From the NCBI GenBank assembly GCA_964412195.1, contig CAYPNP010000014.1, positions 59,993-123,992 of the forward strand: DNA of 64,000 bases. The letters are read 5' to 3'. The position numbers and the translations under genes are program-made. The stretch is from CAYPNP01 sp964412195. GTDB lineage: Bacteria > Acidobacteriota > JAAYUB01. The notes under the pieces were generated by a model. It was given only the letters and a program-made list of their open reading frames with translations. It was not told the DNA's origin and ran no database searches. Of this stretch, positions 62,507 through 64,000 are shown piece by piece; the stretch's first letter is position 1, and each line of letters begins with the position of its first letter.

Positions 62507-63898
62507 CTACTCTTCGACGGCGGCTTCCTTGTCGCGGGGGAGGTCGATGCCGAGCTGGCGGCATTTCTTGTACAGCCCGCTGCGGTCCAGCTGCAGCTCG
62601 CGTGCGGCGGCGGCCATGTTGCCGCGGTGTCGGTGCAGCGCCTCCTGGATGAAGCGGCGCTCGAAGGCCTCGCGGGCGGCGTGCAGGGTCCCCTCGCCCG
62701 TACCCGCGGCCGCCTCCTTCTGCTCCAGCACCTGGGCGTAGATGGCCGACGGCAGGTCGTAGACGGTGACTTCCTGCCCGCCCTGCAGGATGACCTGCCG
62801 CTCGACGACGTTCTTGAGCTCGCGCACGTTGCCCGGCCAGCCGTAGCGGGCCAGGACCTCCATGGCCTCGGGGTGGATCCGCTTGGCCTTGCGGCCGTAC
62901 ATCCGGGCGAACTCCTGGAGGAAGTACTCGGCCAGGGCCGGGATGTCCTCCGGCCGTTCCCGCAGCGGCACGATCTGGATCGGGATCACGTTCAGCCGGT
63001 AGAACAGGTCCTCGCGGAAGCGGCCGGCCTCGATCAGTGCGGGCAGGTCGTGGTTGGTGGCGGCGATGACGCGCACGTCCAGCGCCAGCGGAGTGTTGCC
63101 GCCGAGGGGCTCGATCTTCTCCTCCTCCAGCACCCGCAGGAGCTTGGCCTGGACCTTCAGGCTCATGTCGCCCACCTCGTCCAGGAAGAGGGTGCCCTCG
63201 TGGGCCGCCTCGAACTTGCCCTTCTTGTCCTCGGCGGCGCCGGTGAAGGCGCCCTTGCGGTAGCCGAACAGCTCGCTCTCGATCAAGTCGTCGGGGATGG
63301 CGGCGCAGTTGATCTCGACGAACTTCTTGTTCCGGCGCAGGCTCTTCTCGTGGATCAGGCGGGCGGCCAGCTCCTTGCCCGTGCCGTTCTCGCCGTAGAT
63401 CAGCACGCGGCCGTTGGTCGGCGCGATGATGTCGATCTGCTTGCGCAGCGCCAGGATGGGGATGGACTTGCCCACCATCTCGTACTTGCGGATGAAGCGC
63501 TCGCGGAGCTGCTGGTTCTCGTCCTCCAGCTCCTTCCGCCGGAGCGCGTTCTTGACCACCACCAGGGTCTTCTCGAGGGTGAGCGGCTTCTCGATGAAGT
63601 CGAAAGCGCCGAGCTTGACGGCGCGCACGGCCATCTCGATGGTGCCGTGGCCGGAGATGATTACCACCACGCCGGCGAACGGCGTCTGGCCGAGGCGCTC
63701 CAGCACCTCCAGGCCGTCCATGCCCGGCAGCCAGACGTCCAGCAGGATCAGGTCGTAGAGGGTGGCGCGGACCTTTTCCAGACCCTCCTCGCCGCTGGCG
63801 GCCGCGTCGACGCGGTAGCCCTCGTCGCGCAGGATGCCCGAGAGCGAGGAGCGGACCCCCGCCTCGTCATCCACCACCAGCAGCCGTTCCCTGGCCAT
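62507..63898 (-). CDS. NtrC-family sigma-54 response regulator
   Basis: 463 residues from ATG 63898 (a GTG three codons earlier is possible; the ATG is better placed after GGGGGTGA). Receiver domain (about 1-120) with phospho-acceptor Asp54 in LLDVWLPGMDG. AAA+ domain with Walker A GENGTGKE, intact GAFTGA loop (YRKGAFTGA) and LFLDEVGDM. C-terminal FIS-type HTH (NMAAAARELQLDRSGLYKKCRQLGI). The overall form is closest to NtrX-like regulators. Its histidine kinase is not in the window and may lie beyond its 3' or 5' side. In contrast to the two FHA activators it keeps the canonical sigma-54 contact loop. Confidence 0.93.
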   Translation of the reverse strand: MARERLLVVDDEAGVRSSLSGILRDEGYRVDAAASGEEGLEKVRATLYDLILLDVWLPGMDGLEVLERLGQTPFAGVVVIISGHGTIEMAVRAVKLGAFDFIEKPLTLEKTLVVVKNALRRKELEDENQQLRERFIRKYEMVGKSIPILALRKQIDIIAPTNGRVLIYGENGTGKELAARLIHEKSLRRNKKFVEINCAAIPDDLIESELFGYRKGAFTGAAEDKKGKFEAAHEGTLFLDEVGDMSLKVQAKLLRVLEEEKIEPLGGNTPLALDVRVIAATNHDLPALIEAGRFREDLFYRLNVIPIQIVPLRERPEDIPALAEYFLQEFARMYGRKAKRIHPEAMEVLARYGWPGNVRELKNVVERQVILQGGQEVTVYDLPSAIYAQVLEQKEAAAGTGEGTLHAAREAFERRFIQEALHRHRGNMAAAARELQLDRSGLYKKCRQLGIDLPRDKEAAVEE

Positions 63899-63952
63899 CG
63901 CGCTCACCCCCGGGAGATCAGGTGCCCCAGTGTACCCGAATCCCGTCTTGAA

Positions 63953-63990
63953 TGCAATTCACCGCAAAGGCGCAAAGAACGCAAAGAAAT
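63953..63990. repeat. CGCAAAG-type dispersed repeat, single copy
   Basis: ATTCACCGCAAAGGCGCAAAGAACGCAAAG, the same word family as 7135-7345, just upstream of the NtrC-type gene. It is cut off by the window edge, so an opposite arm could lie outside. Confidence 0.7.
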
Positions 63991-64000
63991 CTGAACACTG

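Noticed and set aside
1..64000. tRNA, rRNA, replication origin
   Set aside because: No tRNA-like cloverleaf with a GTTC-type T-loop in an intergenic gap, no rRNA motif and no DnaA-box cluster were noticed by eye; a covariance-model search would be decisive.

Overview
The window is GC-rich, densely coded bacterial DNA and contains one scaffold gap (100 N at 51326-51425), so it is probably a draft or metagenome-assembled genome. The gene content points to Acidobacteriota, by inference only: two very long TonB-dependent receptors with an N-terminal carboxypeptidase-regulatory-like domain, three transmembrane Ser/Thr kinases carrying TolB-like and TPR modules, FHA-domain sigma-54 activators, PD40 propellers and a tricorn-type protease. 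No rRNA, tRNA or CRISPR array was seen.

Layout. 1-7134: end of an EamA-type transporter, two membrane proteins around a secreted M1 metallopeptidase, then an ECF sigma / anti-sigma / PDZ-protein cluster. 7346-8599 (-): adenosylhomocysteinase. 9244-31195: the most interesting part. A three-gene cassette (TonB-dependent receptor, membrane Ser/Thr kinase, FHA sigma-54 activator) occurs twice, at 9244-17475 and 20921-29634. Two tandem secreted beta-propeller genes follow the first copy, and a secreted HEFRH-motif protein and a lipoprotein follow the second. A third kinase stands alone at 32322-34985 (-). 35439-46402: aminotransferase class V, an FGE-like secreted protein, tricorn protease, HrpB helicase and a B12-binding radical SAM protein. 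46606-54776: acetyltransferase, two GT-C-like membrane proteins, YfcE-type phosphodiesterase, PAS protein, adenosine deaminase and a SPASM radical SAM protein. 55577-63898: methyltransferase, a DUF2339/DUF3999 pair, a patatin/Omp85 (type Vd-like) protein and an NtrC-type response regulator.

How the cassette may work. FHA domains bind phosphothreonine, so the linked kinase could signal to the FHA activator. Downstream of each activator gene I find sigma-54 -24/-12 promoters at 17657, 29825 and 30232. Each has a TGCCCW-N5-TGKGCA dyad centred 126-128 bp upstream and a TGATCAA box 48-49 bp downstream of the -24 start. A further near-consensus sigma-54 promoter (20845) precedes the second receptor. 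The model is receptor/kinase sensing, then FHA activator, then sigma-54 transcription of secreted propellers, a metallopeptidase-like protein and possibly a small RNA. It rests on sequence only.

Repeats. All six convergent gene junctions hold an inverted-repeat or palindromic element, drawn from several unrelated families. They include a 278-bp MITE-like element with perfect 50-bp terminal inverted repeats and a 137-146 bp hairpin element with 28-bp terminal repeats.
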